Counted from the first letter of the stretch, positions 1 to 5,684 are shown. The stretch is DNA of 10,585 nucleotides from an uncultured Elusimicrobiales bacterium (GCA_905235355.1 CAJOLM010000031.1:1-10585), one strand, 5' to 3'. Notes: generated by a model from the letters alone, not told the origin. Program-made: numbers and translations.

Positions 1-1
1 T

Positions 2-67
2 TCGGGGTTAATCAGAGAAAGACGGATTAAACTGATAAAAAAGTTACTGTCTGAATCCCTAAATTAG
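2..67 (+). CDS. C-terminal tail of an unidentified gene (partial)
   Basis: One forward frame is open from the window edge to a TAG at 65-67 and would encode 21 residues ending in a basic stretch, RERRIKLIKKLLSESLN. The frame is followed 35 bases later by a strong hairpin terminator, which is what one expects after a real gene end. The basic, leucine-rich tail does not identify a family. A 21-codon open stretch can arise by chance, so the support is the position before the terminator and not the sequence itself. Confidence 0.35.
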   Translation, partial: SGLIRERRIKLIKKLLSESLN

Positions 68-100
68 ATACTGTTACCAACACAAAGTTCTATTAGACCA

Positions 101-133
101 AAAAAGAGCAGAGGGATGTTCTCTGCTCTTTGT
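101..133. terminator. Rho-independent terminator, possibly bidirectional
   Basis: An 11-bp perfect stem (103-113 with 121-131, AAAGAGCAGAG / CTCTGCTCTTT) encloses a 7-nt loop. On the plus strand it ends in only a short T run. On the minus strand it is followed by six T, so it would work at least as well in that direction. It most simply terminates the gene whose tail ends at 67. Confidence 0.6.
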
Positions 134-135
134 CA

Positions 136-170
136 GAATCCATTCGGGGGGTAAATCGAATGGTTCTGGG
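136..170. other. G-rich hairpin of unknown role upstream of the ankyrin gene
   Basis: CCATTCG (140-146) pairs perfectly with CGAATGG (157-163), and the flanks GAA/TTC extend the stem across a bulged base. The loop starts with five G and the right arm is followed by a second run of five G (167-171). It lies between a terminator and the promoter of the next gene, so it is not needed to explain either. A small RNA, a protein-binding site or a decayed repeat are all possible. No known riboswitch was recognised. Confidence 0.3.
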
Positions 171-293
171 GGAGAAAGCTATATATTTATGATACCAACC
201 CACGGACGGAAATTGCAAAAAATTTTCACACTATTTTTTAGTAACCCTTTTTAGTTATACAACAAAAACCCCAATAAAGATTTTAAAAAATAT

Positions 294-323
294 GTGTCAA
301 AATTTCTTTTCTCTTGCTATAAT
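294..323 (+). promoter_or_regulatory. Extended -10 promoter of the ankyrin gene
   Basis: A perfect TATAAT at 318-323 is preceded by TGC, giving the extended -10 form TGnTATAAT. A weak -35 (GTGTCA, 294-299, 4 of 6 matches) sits 18 bp upstream. The start codon follows 23 bases after the -10 with a strong Shine-Dalgarno GGAGGAG at 333-339. The -10 and its downstream bases (TTGCTATAATATAAGCAT) closely match the region just upstream of kdsA. Confidence 0.65.
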
Positions 324-346
324 ATAAGCATTGGAGGAGATACCAT

Positions 347-2155
347 ATGAAAAAATTACACTTGTCGTTGCTTTTATCTTTACTAGCCGTTCCTTTTGCT
401 TTTGCCGCAGATGAGCCGGACATTATTTATATTGACGGCAAACCTGTTTATATCGGCGGACTAGAACCCGCAGCCGATACCCAAACTGCCGCGCAGAAAA
501 GACTTTCTGCCGAACAAGAAGCTGCTCGTTCCAGCGTTCCGGGCGACATTTACCGCGGACATGTATTAGGAGTTCAAAAAGACAAAAATGCCAATCAAGA
601 CACCTACCGCGGGCACGTATTAGGTACTCCGTCTACGGAAAGAAATAATGGTGAAGGGGACATTTACCGGGGTACTATTTTCGGTACCCGCGAACAAGAC
701 GAAAAGGGGCTTGCTAAAACAAAATATGTGTATGATACCTCATTAGTGCGCGCTGCCAAAACGGGCGATGCAGACCGCGTACGTACTTTAATTTATGCAA
801 ACGTAGATGTCAATGAGCGTAACTATGCCGGTATTACTCCGCTGACCACAGCGGCTGAAAAAGGAGATTTAGCCATTGTAAAATTACTCGTAGAAGATGG
901 CGGCGCCTCTATTAATTTAACCTCTAGCTATGGCGTTACGCCGCTGATTGCTGCGGCCGCTTCCGGTCAACGCTCTGTAGTAGATTATCTGCTTGAAAAC
1001 GGCGCCGATTCTACCGCCAAAGACGATCTGGGTAAAACGGCACTTATCTATGCCATGCAAACCAATGACCGCCGCTTGACCGAAACGCTGGTCAAACGCA
1101 ATCCGGCAGCTGTTAACATCCCGGATAATACAGGTAACACGCCGCTTATTTATGCAGCCCAAAGCGGCAGCACCGATAATATTAAAGTCTTACTCTCTCA
1201 CGGAGCAAACATCAATTATCAAAATCCGCTGACGGGGCTTTCTGCATTAGCCTCTGCTTCTGCTGCCGGACAAGAAAGCACTGCTAAACTGCTAGTGCGT
1301 GAAGGCGCTAACATTGAACAAAAAGACCGCTATGGCCGCACAGCTATGTTTTATGCTGCTGCCAATGGGCAAACCTCTTTGATGAACCACCTGCTTCGCA
1401 TGGGGGCCGACATCAATGTGGTAGATAATCAAGGTAAAAACCTATTCATCATTGCCGCCCAAGCACAGAGCATACCGTCTATGCAGTTCTTGCACAAAAA
1501 AGGTTTTTCGCTCAATTCTACTGATGAGCAGTTCCGTACCGGACTAATGTACACCACCGCTAAAGGCACCGAGGCCTTGCAGTGGCTGGTCACCAACGGA
1601 GCCGATATTGATTTGCAAGATAATGCGGGCAACACTGCTTTGATGCATGCCATTAAAAACAAAAATGAAAAAGCAGCGCTGATTTTGGTCAAACAAGATG
1701 TAGATCTGACCGCCGTCAATAATCAAGGTAAAGATGCCTTTGCCTTGGCGGCTGAAAATATGCCGAATTCTTCAGTCATGACCATTCTGCAAGTCAAAAA
1801 GAGTACCATATTGCAACAGCAACTGCAAGCGCGCGCCAAAGCGCAAGAATTAGCCAACGAGGAACAGGCTAAATTGCAGGCTGAAGCAGAAGCCGTAGCC
1901 CAAGAAAAATTGGAAGAAGTCCAAGCTTTACAGGCACAATTGGCTGAAGAAGAAGCACAGGTGAAACAATTGCAAGAGGAGCAACTGGCCCAACGCCGCG
2001 AAGAATTACGCGAACAGGTGGAACAGGAAATAACCCAGCAAGACGAAGAGCTGGCCCGCTTGCAAAAGCAATTAGATGCTGCTAAGGCCAAAAAAGAAGC
2101 CAAAATCCAAGCAGCCATTGATAAACGCTTGCAAGCAGAAGAAGTCGCTAAATAA
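347..2155 (+). CDS. Exported ankyrin-repeat protein with C-terminal coiled coil
   Basis: A 602-aa protein. Residues 1-20 form a classical Sec signal peptide (basic MKK, hydrophobic core, AFA before Ala21), so it should act in the periplasm or outside the cell. Residues 67-113 hold three copies of a short motif, D-I/T-YRG-H/T-V/I-L/F-G (67-75, 85-93, 105-113), which I do not recognise. About ten ankyrin repeats follow (roughly 128-485; TPL-A--G, LL--GA-IN and related cores), a fold used for protein binding. Residues 486-602 are a Gln/Glu/Ala/Lys-rich helix, almost certainly a long coiled coil. There is no C-terminal membrane anchor or sorting signal. The start is fixed by GGAGGAG seven bases upstream. 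The gene has its own promoter and terminator and is monocistronic. The binding partner is unknown. The ankyrin and signal-peptide calls are secure; the coiled coil is very likely. Confidence 0.9.
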   Translation: MKKLHLSLLLSLLAVPFAFAADEPDIIYIDGKPVYIGGLEPAADTQTAAQKRLSAEQEAARSSVPGDIYRGHVLGVQKDKNANQDTYRGHVLGTPSTERNNGEGDIYRGTIFGTREQDEKGLAKTKYVYDTSLVRAAKTGDADRVRTLIYANVDVNERNYAGITPLTTAAEKGDLAIVKLLVEDGGASINLTSSYGVTPLIAAAASGQRSVVDYLLENGADSTAKDDLGKTALIYAMQTNDRRLTETLVKRNPAAVNIPDNTGNTPLIYAAQSGSTDNIKVLLSHGANINYQNPLTGLSALASASAAGQESTAKLLVREGANIEQKDRYGRTAMFYAAANGQTSLMNHLLRMGADINVVDNQGKNLFIIAAQAQSIPSMQFLHKKGFSLNSTDEQFRTGLMYTTAKGTEALQWLVTNGADIDLQDNAGNTALMHAIKNKNEKAALILVKQDVDLTAVNNQGKDAFALAAENMPNSSVMTILQVKKSTILQQQLQARAKAQELANEEQAKLQAEAEAVAQEKLEEVQALQAQLAEEEAQVKQLQEEQLAQRREELREQVEQEITQQDEELARLQKQLDAAKAKKEAKIQAAIDKRLQAEEVAK

Positions 2156-2169
2156 ATTCTGTCTTATAC

Positions 2170-2199
2170 AAAAAACCCCGCCAACCGGCGGGGTTTTTT
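2170..2199. terminator. Bidirectional Rho-independent terminator
   Basis: The stem CCCCGCC (2176-2182) / GGCGGGG (2187-2193) has a 4-nt loop and is flanked by six A on the left and six T on the right. It therefore works on both strands, ending the ankyrin gene from the left and the convergent prepilin gene from the right. Confidence 0.92.
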
Positions 2200-2216
2200 G
2201 ATGTAAGGTGATATAT

Positions 2217-2795
2217 CTAGAGAAATATATAATAAGTCGCATCGCCAGGGACTTCTGTACCTATGTTATTATTAGTCAGATTTTTACATACGTTGAGTTC
2301 TGTTTCGCTGGCCCCATCGCGGGCGCGGCACTCACGCCTTGGCCCGGTACTATGATGTTCAAAATAAATCACGTAATCCAATTTAAACGGATATAAGCGC
2401 ATCAACACAGCAGCATCTCCATTTTCTCGGACATCAGGGAACACACCATACTTTGCATTAGCGGGCACCGAAATATCCAATTCATCTAAATTATTGGTAT
2501 ATTTACCATTTGCCAAATAATATACTTCTTCAGCTTTTTGAATAGCATCACCCAGCACCATTAACTGCATATAGCGCGCTTTTAGCACCGCTTTTTGATA
2601 TTGCGGCAAGGCAATGGCGGCGAGGATACCGATAATGAGGACCACGACTAATAATTCAATAAGTGTGAATGCCTGATGCCACCCCCGAAAGTTGGTATCG
2701 GGGGTCTCATCCTCTTTCATTTTCAATAAGGTTGGGATTCCCGATAAAGACACTCGGGAATGATTCTTATGTATATTTCTATTTTGTTTTTCCAT
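2217..2795 (-). CDS. Type IV prepilin/pseudopilin with repeat-extended leader peptide
   Basis: A 192-aa protein with the prepilin N-terminal motif at residues 43-53 (FTLIELLVVV core, with the Glu at mature position 5 being residue 47), then a hydrophobic helix through LIIGILAAIALPQY typical of PulG/PilE-type pilins. The leader before the cleavage point is 42 residues, much longer than the other two pilins here (4 and 9). Residues about 11-40 are encoded by a palindromic repeat element. Position -1 is Ala instead of the usual Gly. The C-terminal domain has two cysteines (156, 170) that may form the C-terminal disulfide loop. Start choice: an ATG five codons upstream is in frame, but the AAAGGAG it contains is the Shine-Dalgarno (AGGAG at 2805-2801) for the ATG at 2795. 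Leader processing would be by a PilD-type peptidase encoded elsewhere. Whether the product is a major pilin, minor pilin or pseudopilin cannot be told. Confidence 0.85.
   Translation of the reverse strand: MEKQNRNIHKNHSRVSLSGIPTLLKMKEDETPDTNFRGWHQAFTLIELLVVVLIIGILAAIALPQYQKAVLKARYMQLMVLGDAIQKAEEVYYLANGKYTNNLDELDISVPANAKYGVFPDVRENGDAAVLMRLYPFKLDYVIYFEHHSTGPRRECRARDGASETELNVCKNLTNNNIGTEVPGDATYYIFL
2676..2766. repeat. Composite palindromic repeat, copy A (inside prepilin CDS)
   Basis: Two hairpins each have an 8-bp stem and a 9-nt loop. The first is ACCCCCGA (2681-2688) / TCGGGGGT (2698-2705); the second is ATTCCCGA (2737-2744) / TCGGGAAT (2754-2761). Between them lies a linker that matches copies B and C (TTTCATTTTCAATAAGG). 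The element lies wholly in the prepilin reading frame and encodes about 30 leader residues without a stop. This resembles REP/BIME elements in architecture and Rickettsia palindromic elements in being translated in frame. Confidence 0.85.
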
Positions 2796-2817
2796 ATTTT
2801 CTCCTTTCATTTAATGT

Positions 2818-2906
2818 GTCGTGCTGAGAGGTTTCTGCTCAGCACCTCAACCGCTTCCATTTTAAATAAGGACGAGATCCCCGATTACAAATTTCGGGAA
2901 TGACAT
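2818..2906. repeat. Composite palindromic repeat, copy B
   Basis: The first hairpin is GTGCTGAG (2821-2828) / CTCAGCAC (2838-2845). The second is ATCCCCGA (2877-2884) / TCGGGAAT (2894-2901), with one C-A mismatch. Both loops are 9 nt. The linker CCTCAACCGCTT and ATTTTAAATAAGG is shared with the other copies. The stem of the first hairpin differs at several positions from copies A and C, yet both arms changed together and pairing is kept. Confidence 0.85.
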
Positions 2907-2918
2907 CTTTATTTGATT

Positions 2919-3003
2919 CGGTCGTCCCCGAGGGTTGGTATCGGGGACCTCAACCGCTTTTTTAAGGTAGAGATCCTGAGCAAAAACTCCTCAGGATGAC
3001 ATT
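2919..3003. repeat. Composite palindromic repeat, copy C
   Basis: The first hairpin is GTCCCCGA (2924-2931) / TCGGGGAC (2941-2948). The second is ATCCTGAG (2973-2980) / CTCAGGAT (2990-2997). Both are perfect 8-bp stems with 9-nt loops. The linker shares CCTCAACCGCTT with copy B but lacks about four bases of the AT-rich middle. The second hairpin with its flanks, read on the minus strand (GTCAT, stem, loop, stem, CTC), is the same signal as the first read on the plus strand, so the unit is a pair of inverted REP-like sequences. Confidence 0.85.
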
Positions 3004-3025
3004 TTTATTTAGTCCGACATCTCGT

Positions 3026-3048
3026 ATTGTATCAAAAAAAAAAGTCAA
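3026..3048 (-). promoter_or_regulatory. Poly-T-spacer promoter of prepilin (spacer short here)
   Basis: Read on the minus strand, TTGACT (3048-3043) is followed by a T run (ten T counting the last base of TTGACT) and then TGA TACAAT (-10 at 3031-3026). The same arrangement precedes the prepilin at 9890-10411, including the flanking CTTGACTT and GATACAATACG. The -35/-10 spacer here is only 11 bp, too short for normal sigma-70 contact. The promoter may rely on the extended -10 (TGnTACAAT) or be in a low-activity state. Confidence 0.5.
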
Positions 3049-3083
3049 GCCCTATTTTTACCGTCACAAAAATGCAAAAAAAT

Positions 3084-3152
3084 CCCCCGCTGATTTTAGT
3101 AAGACTCCTAAAATAAATTTAGGATGACCGTAATTTTTCAGCGGGGGTTTTT
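3084..3152. terminator. Terminator of the MgtE-N/CBS gene, with a secondary hairpin in its loop
   Basis: CCCCCGCTGA (3084-3093) pairs with TCAGCGGGGG (3138-3147). On the minus strand, where the MgtE-N gene ends 19 bases away, the stem runs into seven T. On the plus strand it is followed by five T. The 44-nt loop contains a second hairpin, TCCTAAA / TTTAGGA (3105-3124), followed by GATGAC, which recalls the repeat copies nearby. Confidence 0.75.
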
Positions 3153-3165
3153 ATTATAAGGAAAT

Positions 3166-3939
3166 TTAAAACCAGCTAAAGCGTTTCTTTTTGGCAGCAG
3201 GTGCAGCGGCAGATACTTCTTGCTGGGTAATTACCCCCAGCACCATGCCTTGAGCATCTGTCACCGGCACAAGCGGCTGCCCTTGCTCAATAAGCATTTG
3301 CGCCTGTGCTACTTCTTGCGTTGCGATCAGCGATTTGACATCTGTCATAATAGAGCCCGCCAACGAATTAACCGGATAAAAAGCCAGCTCCGCCGTTCGG
3401 ATAAACCCTTTGGCTTTGCCGTCTTTACTTAGCACCAAACAAGCCACGGGTAATTTTTTGCGCGGTAACGTTTTCAGCTTACCTATCATTTCAGATATAG
3501 GCGTTTCTGTTTTAAAGGATAAAAAATCCCGCGTCAGTTGCGTACCGACACTGCCTGCCGGCCAATCTTGGCTATGTTGCAAAGCCTGCACAAAAGATTT
3601 ATCCAGCAGCGTGTTCATTTTTTCGCGCTGCGGCGTAGATAAAGCCTGATACAGCAGCCCGGCTTGCTTGATGTCTAACCGTGAAAGGATATGCGCGGCC
3701 TGGCGCGACGGCAAACGCCGCAGCACCGCAGCCGCTTTGTCAGCCGGCATCAAATTTAGGCACGAAATAATGCGCTCTGCTTTCAGCGGTTTAAGCAGTG
3801 CCAGGGCCTCATGGGTAGCCAGCCCGGCCAAGGCCTGGGCCGCCACTTGCGGGGCAGCGGCAATAAATTTTTCGGTTACCCAAGGCAGCAGCGCGGTATG
3901 GGCCGCGCCCGCGTAACTGGGGGTATTTCTTTCCTGCAT
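3166..3939 (-). CDS. Soluble MgtE N-domain/CBS-domain protein (no channel domain)
   Basis: A 257-aa protein. Residues about 28-125 have the alpha-helical repeat pattern of the MgtE intracellular N domain (EALALLKPLKAERI, MPADKAAAVLRRLP, AAHILSRLD). AGSVGT at 128-133 then sits where MgtE proteins begin their CBS pair. CBS-like segments follow at about 130-187 and 196-242 (SIMTDVKSLIA, LVPVTDAQGMVLGVIT). It ends in a basic tail KKKRFSWF. No membrane helix is present, so it is not a magnesium channel by itself. In MgtE the N and CBS domains sense cytoplasmic Mg2+ and gate the pore. This protein may be a free sensor or regulator, but that is inference. The start was set at 3939 because AAGGA lies just upstream. 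An in-frame extension to 4101 would overlap the divergent gene and has no such site. Confidence 0.8.
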   Translation of the reverse strand: MQERNTPSYAGAAHTALLPWVTEKFIAAAPQVAAQALAGLATHEALALLKPLKAERIISCLNLMPADKAAAVLRRLPSRQAAHILSRLDIKQAGLLYQALSTPQREKMNTLLDKSFVQALQHSQDWPAGSVGTQLTRDFLSFKTETPISEMIGKLKTLPRKKLPVACLVLSKDGKAKGFIRTAELAFYPVNSLAGSIMTDVKSLIATQEVAQAQMLIEQGQPLVPVTDAQGMVLGVITQQEVSAAAPAAKKKRFSWF

Positions 3940-3969
3940 AAAATTATCCTTTCTAAACGCCTTATTTTT

Positions 3970-3977
3970 ATTATAAT
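3970..3977. promoter_or_regulatory. Overlapping divergent -10 elements
   Basis: The palindromic ATTATAAT gives a perfect TATAAT on the plus strand (3972-3977) and on the minus strand (3975-3970). It lies 45 bases before the AlbA_2-domain gene and 31 before the MgtE-N/CBS gene. Neither direction shows a good -35. Both genes probably start transcription here and would compete for polymerase. Confidence 0.4.
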
Positions 3978-4021
3978 AAAAAATATACGCCTGTTGCGCG
4001 GGCCGATATAGGAGCGAGTGT

Positions 4022-5188
4022 ATGTTTTTTGATAAACCGATACACGATGTAACCTTTGATGACGTAGTCGCTTTTTGCAAGCGGCAAATCCCGGAAGGCA
4101 AACAATTAGATTACAAATATCTGCTGCCTAAAAATAAAGAGAAATTTGCCAAGGTGATTGCCTCTTTTGCTAATGCCATGGGCGGCACGATTATTTTGGG
4201 CGTCAACGACGATAAAAATGACAAGCCCCGCCCCCCCTTCACCGGCATTGCCTATCACGAAAAAATGCGCAACAGCATTGAAGATATTATCCAAACTTAC
4301 ATTGACCCGGTCGTCTTTGTGGATATCAATACCTGCATCAGCCGCGACGGGCAACGTATGTTTGTCATCATCAATATCCCGCAAAGCAATTTGACCCCGC
4401 ACTTGGTGGGCAGCTTAAAACGCGCCTATATTCGCACGGGGCAAAGCAGCCGCCCCGAAGCCATTGTCCACCCGGACAGATTGCCCTGGCTGCTTAATCA
4501 CCGCAAAAAATCCGAACGCTTGCGCCATATCCTGTACGACAAAGCAGAAAGCCATTTTGAAAATTATTTAAAGACCAAAAATGTAGATCCCCTTTCTTTA
4601 AGCGTGGCGACGCTGGCGGTGCTGCCTTTGTACCCGCAAGAGCCGCTGGTATCCTTTAAAAAGTTGCCTGATTTGCTGCATACGTGCGCGGCGGATTTAG
4701 TGGACGAAAGCACCATGAAATTGCAGCCCGTACAAGACGGGCTGGCGGTCATTGACGGTTCATCCAATCACCGTATGCTAGAACTAAACGACTACGGTTT
4801 ATTGATGAGTAAATGCAATATCGCGCAGCCGGTTTCTTTTAACGGGCACGCGGCCCGCGCAGTAGATTTTGAGGCATTTGCGCAACATACGGTTAAATTT
4901 ATGCGCAGCGCGCGCAGTTTTATACAGCAGCTTTCTTTTGGCGGACCTTTGTATGTGCGTTTAAAACTCAGCAACACCCGCAGTTTGCGTGCCTTTTTTG
5001 GCAAACAAAATGCCACCGTGCTGGAAGATTATGTACGCCTAGACGAAAATTACAGCGTGGCGCAATTTGCCGCCTCTTTAGAAAGCATTGTACATCAGGT
5101 GCTGCAGACAGCGGCGTGGTCTTTAGGGCTGCAAATTTCAGACGAAGATTTGAAAAATAAAATACATCACTTATTACAGGAAAAATAA
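4022..5188 (+). CDS. AlbA_2 (Schlafen-type) domain protein of unknown function
   Basis: A 388-aa protein. Residues about 14-150 match the AlbA_2/Schlafen-type domain once called divergent AAA-4. They show an acidic-aromatic start (EGKQLDYKYLLPKN, 25-38), the helix KFAKVIASFANAMGGTIILGVNDD (41-64, with the hallmark ANA-GG-I-LGV) and a later strand RAYIRTGQSSRPE (134-146). COG2865-type proteins have this domain before a winged-helix region. Here the C-terminal half (about 165-388) is not one I recognise and has no clear helix-turn-helix. The domain binds nucleic acid or nucleotides in some proteins and is nucleolytic in some Schlafens; no activity is claimed here. The start follows AGGAG (4010-4014) by seven bases. 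It is followed one base later by a prepilin gene, so the two are probably one transcript. A regulatory role is possible but unproven. Confidence 0.75.
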   Translation: MFFDKPIHDVTFDDVVAFCKRQIPEGKQLDYKYLLPKNKEKFAKVIASFANAMGGTIILGVNDDKNDKPRPPFTGIAYHEKMRNSIEDIIQTYIDPVVFVDINTCISRDGQRMFVIINIPQSNLTPHLVGSLKRAYIRTGQSSRPEAIVHPDRLPWLLNHRKKSERLRHILYDKAESHFENYLKTKNVDPLSLSVATLAVLPLYPQEPLVSFKKLPDLLHTCAADLVDESTMKLQPVQDGLAVIDGSSNHRMLELNDYGLLMSKCNIAQPVSFNGHAARAVDFEAFAQHTVKFMRSARSFIQQLSFGGPLYVRLKLSNTRSLRAFFGKQNATVLEDYVRLDENYSVAQFAASLESIVHQVLQTAAWSLGLQISDEDLKNKIHHLLQEK

Positions 5189-5189
5189 T

Positions 5190-5675
5190 ATGAAAAAAAC
5201 AACTAATCATAAAGGTTTTACTTTACTGGAATTATTAGTGGTCGTGGTCATTGTGGCTATTTTGACGGTGCTGGCACTGCCGTATTATCAAAACGCCGTG
5301 CAAAGCGCGCGTGCGTCGGAAGCAGTCATTTGGTGGGGGCATAGCAAACGTTTCCTGCGCAACAATCCGCTGACGCAAGCACAAGCCAATCGCCACATGA
5401 ATAATACTAACGAAAATAATCCCATGAAATATTTTATGGTATCTCTGGTATGCCGCATTAAAGAAGGATCGGAATTATGCTGGGAAGCGGAATTTCACCC
5501 GCGCCAGACGAACCAACATATTCAATATTTCCTGGCTACGCAAAATAATTTTGATAAGCTTGTCTGCGTACCCTTAAATGCAGCGGGGGACTCTTTCTGC
5601 CAAAGCCAAGCTCAGCAAGATGACGGCCCTGATACCCAAGTAGAGGGGCAAGACGCTTACACCATTCATTACTAA
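5190..5675 (+). CDS. Type IV prepilin/pseudopilin, four-cysteine C-domain
   Basis: A 161-aa protein with a standard short leader: MKKTTNHKG, cleavage after Gly9, then FTLLELLVVVVIVAIL with Glu at mature position 5 (residue 14). A hydrophobic helix follows through LALPYYQNAV. The globular part has four cysteines (88, 97, 126, 137), enough for two disulfides, and does not resemble the C-domains of the other two prepilins. The start is one base after the upstream stop, with AGGA at 5178-5181 inside the previous gene, so translation is probably coupled. It is the only one of the three prepilins with the usual Gly at -1 and the only one in an apparent operon with a non-pilin gene. Confidence 0.85.
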   Translation: MKKTTNHKGFTLLELLVVVVIVAILTVLALPYYQNAVQSARASEAVIWWGHSKRFLRNNPLTQAQANRHMNNTNENNPMKYFMVSLVCRIKEGSELCWEAEFHPRQTNQHIQYFLATQNNFDKLVCVPLNAAGDSFCQSQAQQDDGPDTQVEGQDAYTIHY

Positions 5676-5684
5676 CGATAGAGG

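Larger units (their letters stand above)
2796..3025 (-). other. Long repeat-filled 5' leader of the prepilin gene
   Basis: This gene-free stretch lies between the prepilin start and its likely promoter. It holds repeat copies B and C and otherwise only short AT-rich joins. I see no open frame of note. If transcription begins just after the -10 at 3031-3026, the leader is about 220 nt with four stable hairpins before the Shine-Dalgarno. The related prepilin gene at 9890-10411 has a leader of only about 30 nt from an equivalent promoter. The simplest reading is that B and C were inserted into an originally short leader. Confidence 0.5.

Noticed and set aside
1723..2118. 131-aa minus-strand frame rich in Ser and Cys
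   Set aside because: It is the mirror of the Gln/Glu/Ala-rich coiled-coil coding region of the ankyrin gene and has no ribosome site or family resemblance.
2796..2810. Upstream in-frame ATG for the prepilin at 2217-2795
   Set aside because: The codons after it contain AAAGGAG, which is the Shine-Dalgarno for the next ATG at 2795 at ideal spacing.
2676..3003. CRISPR array
   Set aside because: The repeated units are palindromic pairs with varying stems and no regular unique spacers of equal length; no cas gene is in the window.
3940..4101. 54-codon N-terminal extension of the MgtE-N/CBS reading frame
   Set aside because: It overlaps the start of the divergent AlbA_2-domain gene and the promoter region, has no ribosome site, and its sequence does not look like part of the domain. 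The ATG at 3939 has AAGGA just upstream.
4022..5188. Calling the AlbA_2-domain gene part of a phage-defence system
   Set aside because: Such domains occur in some defence proteins, but the neighbours here are a prepilin and LPS genes, with no nuclease, helicase, toxin or other defence partner in sight.
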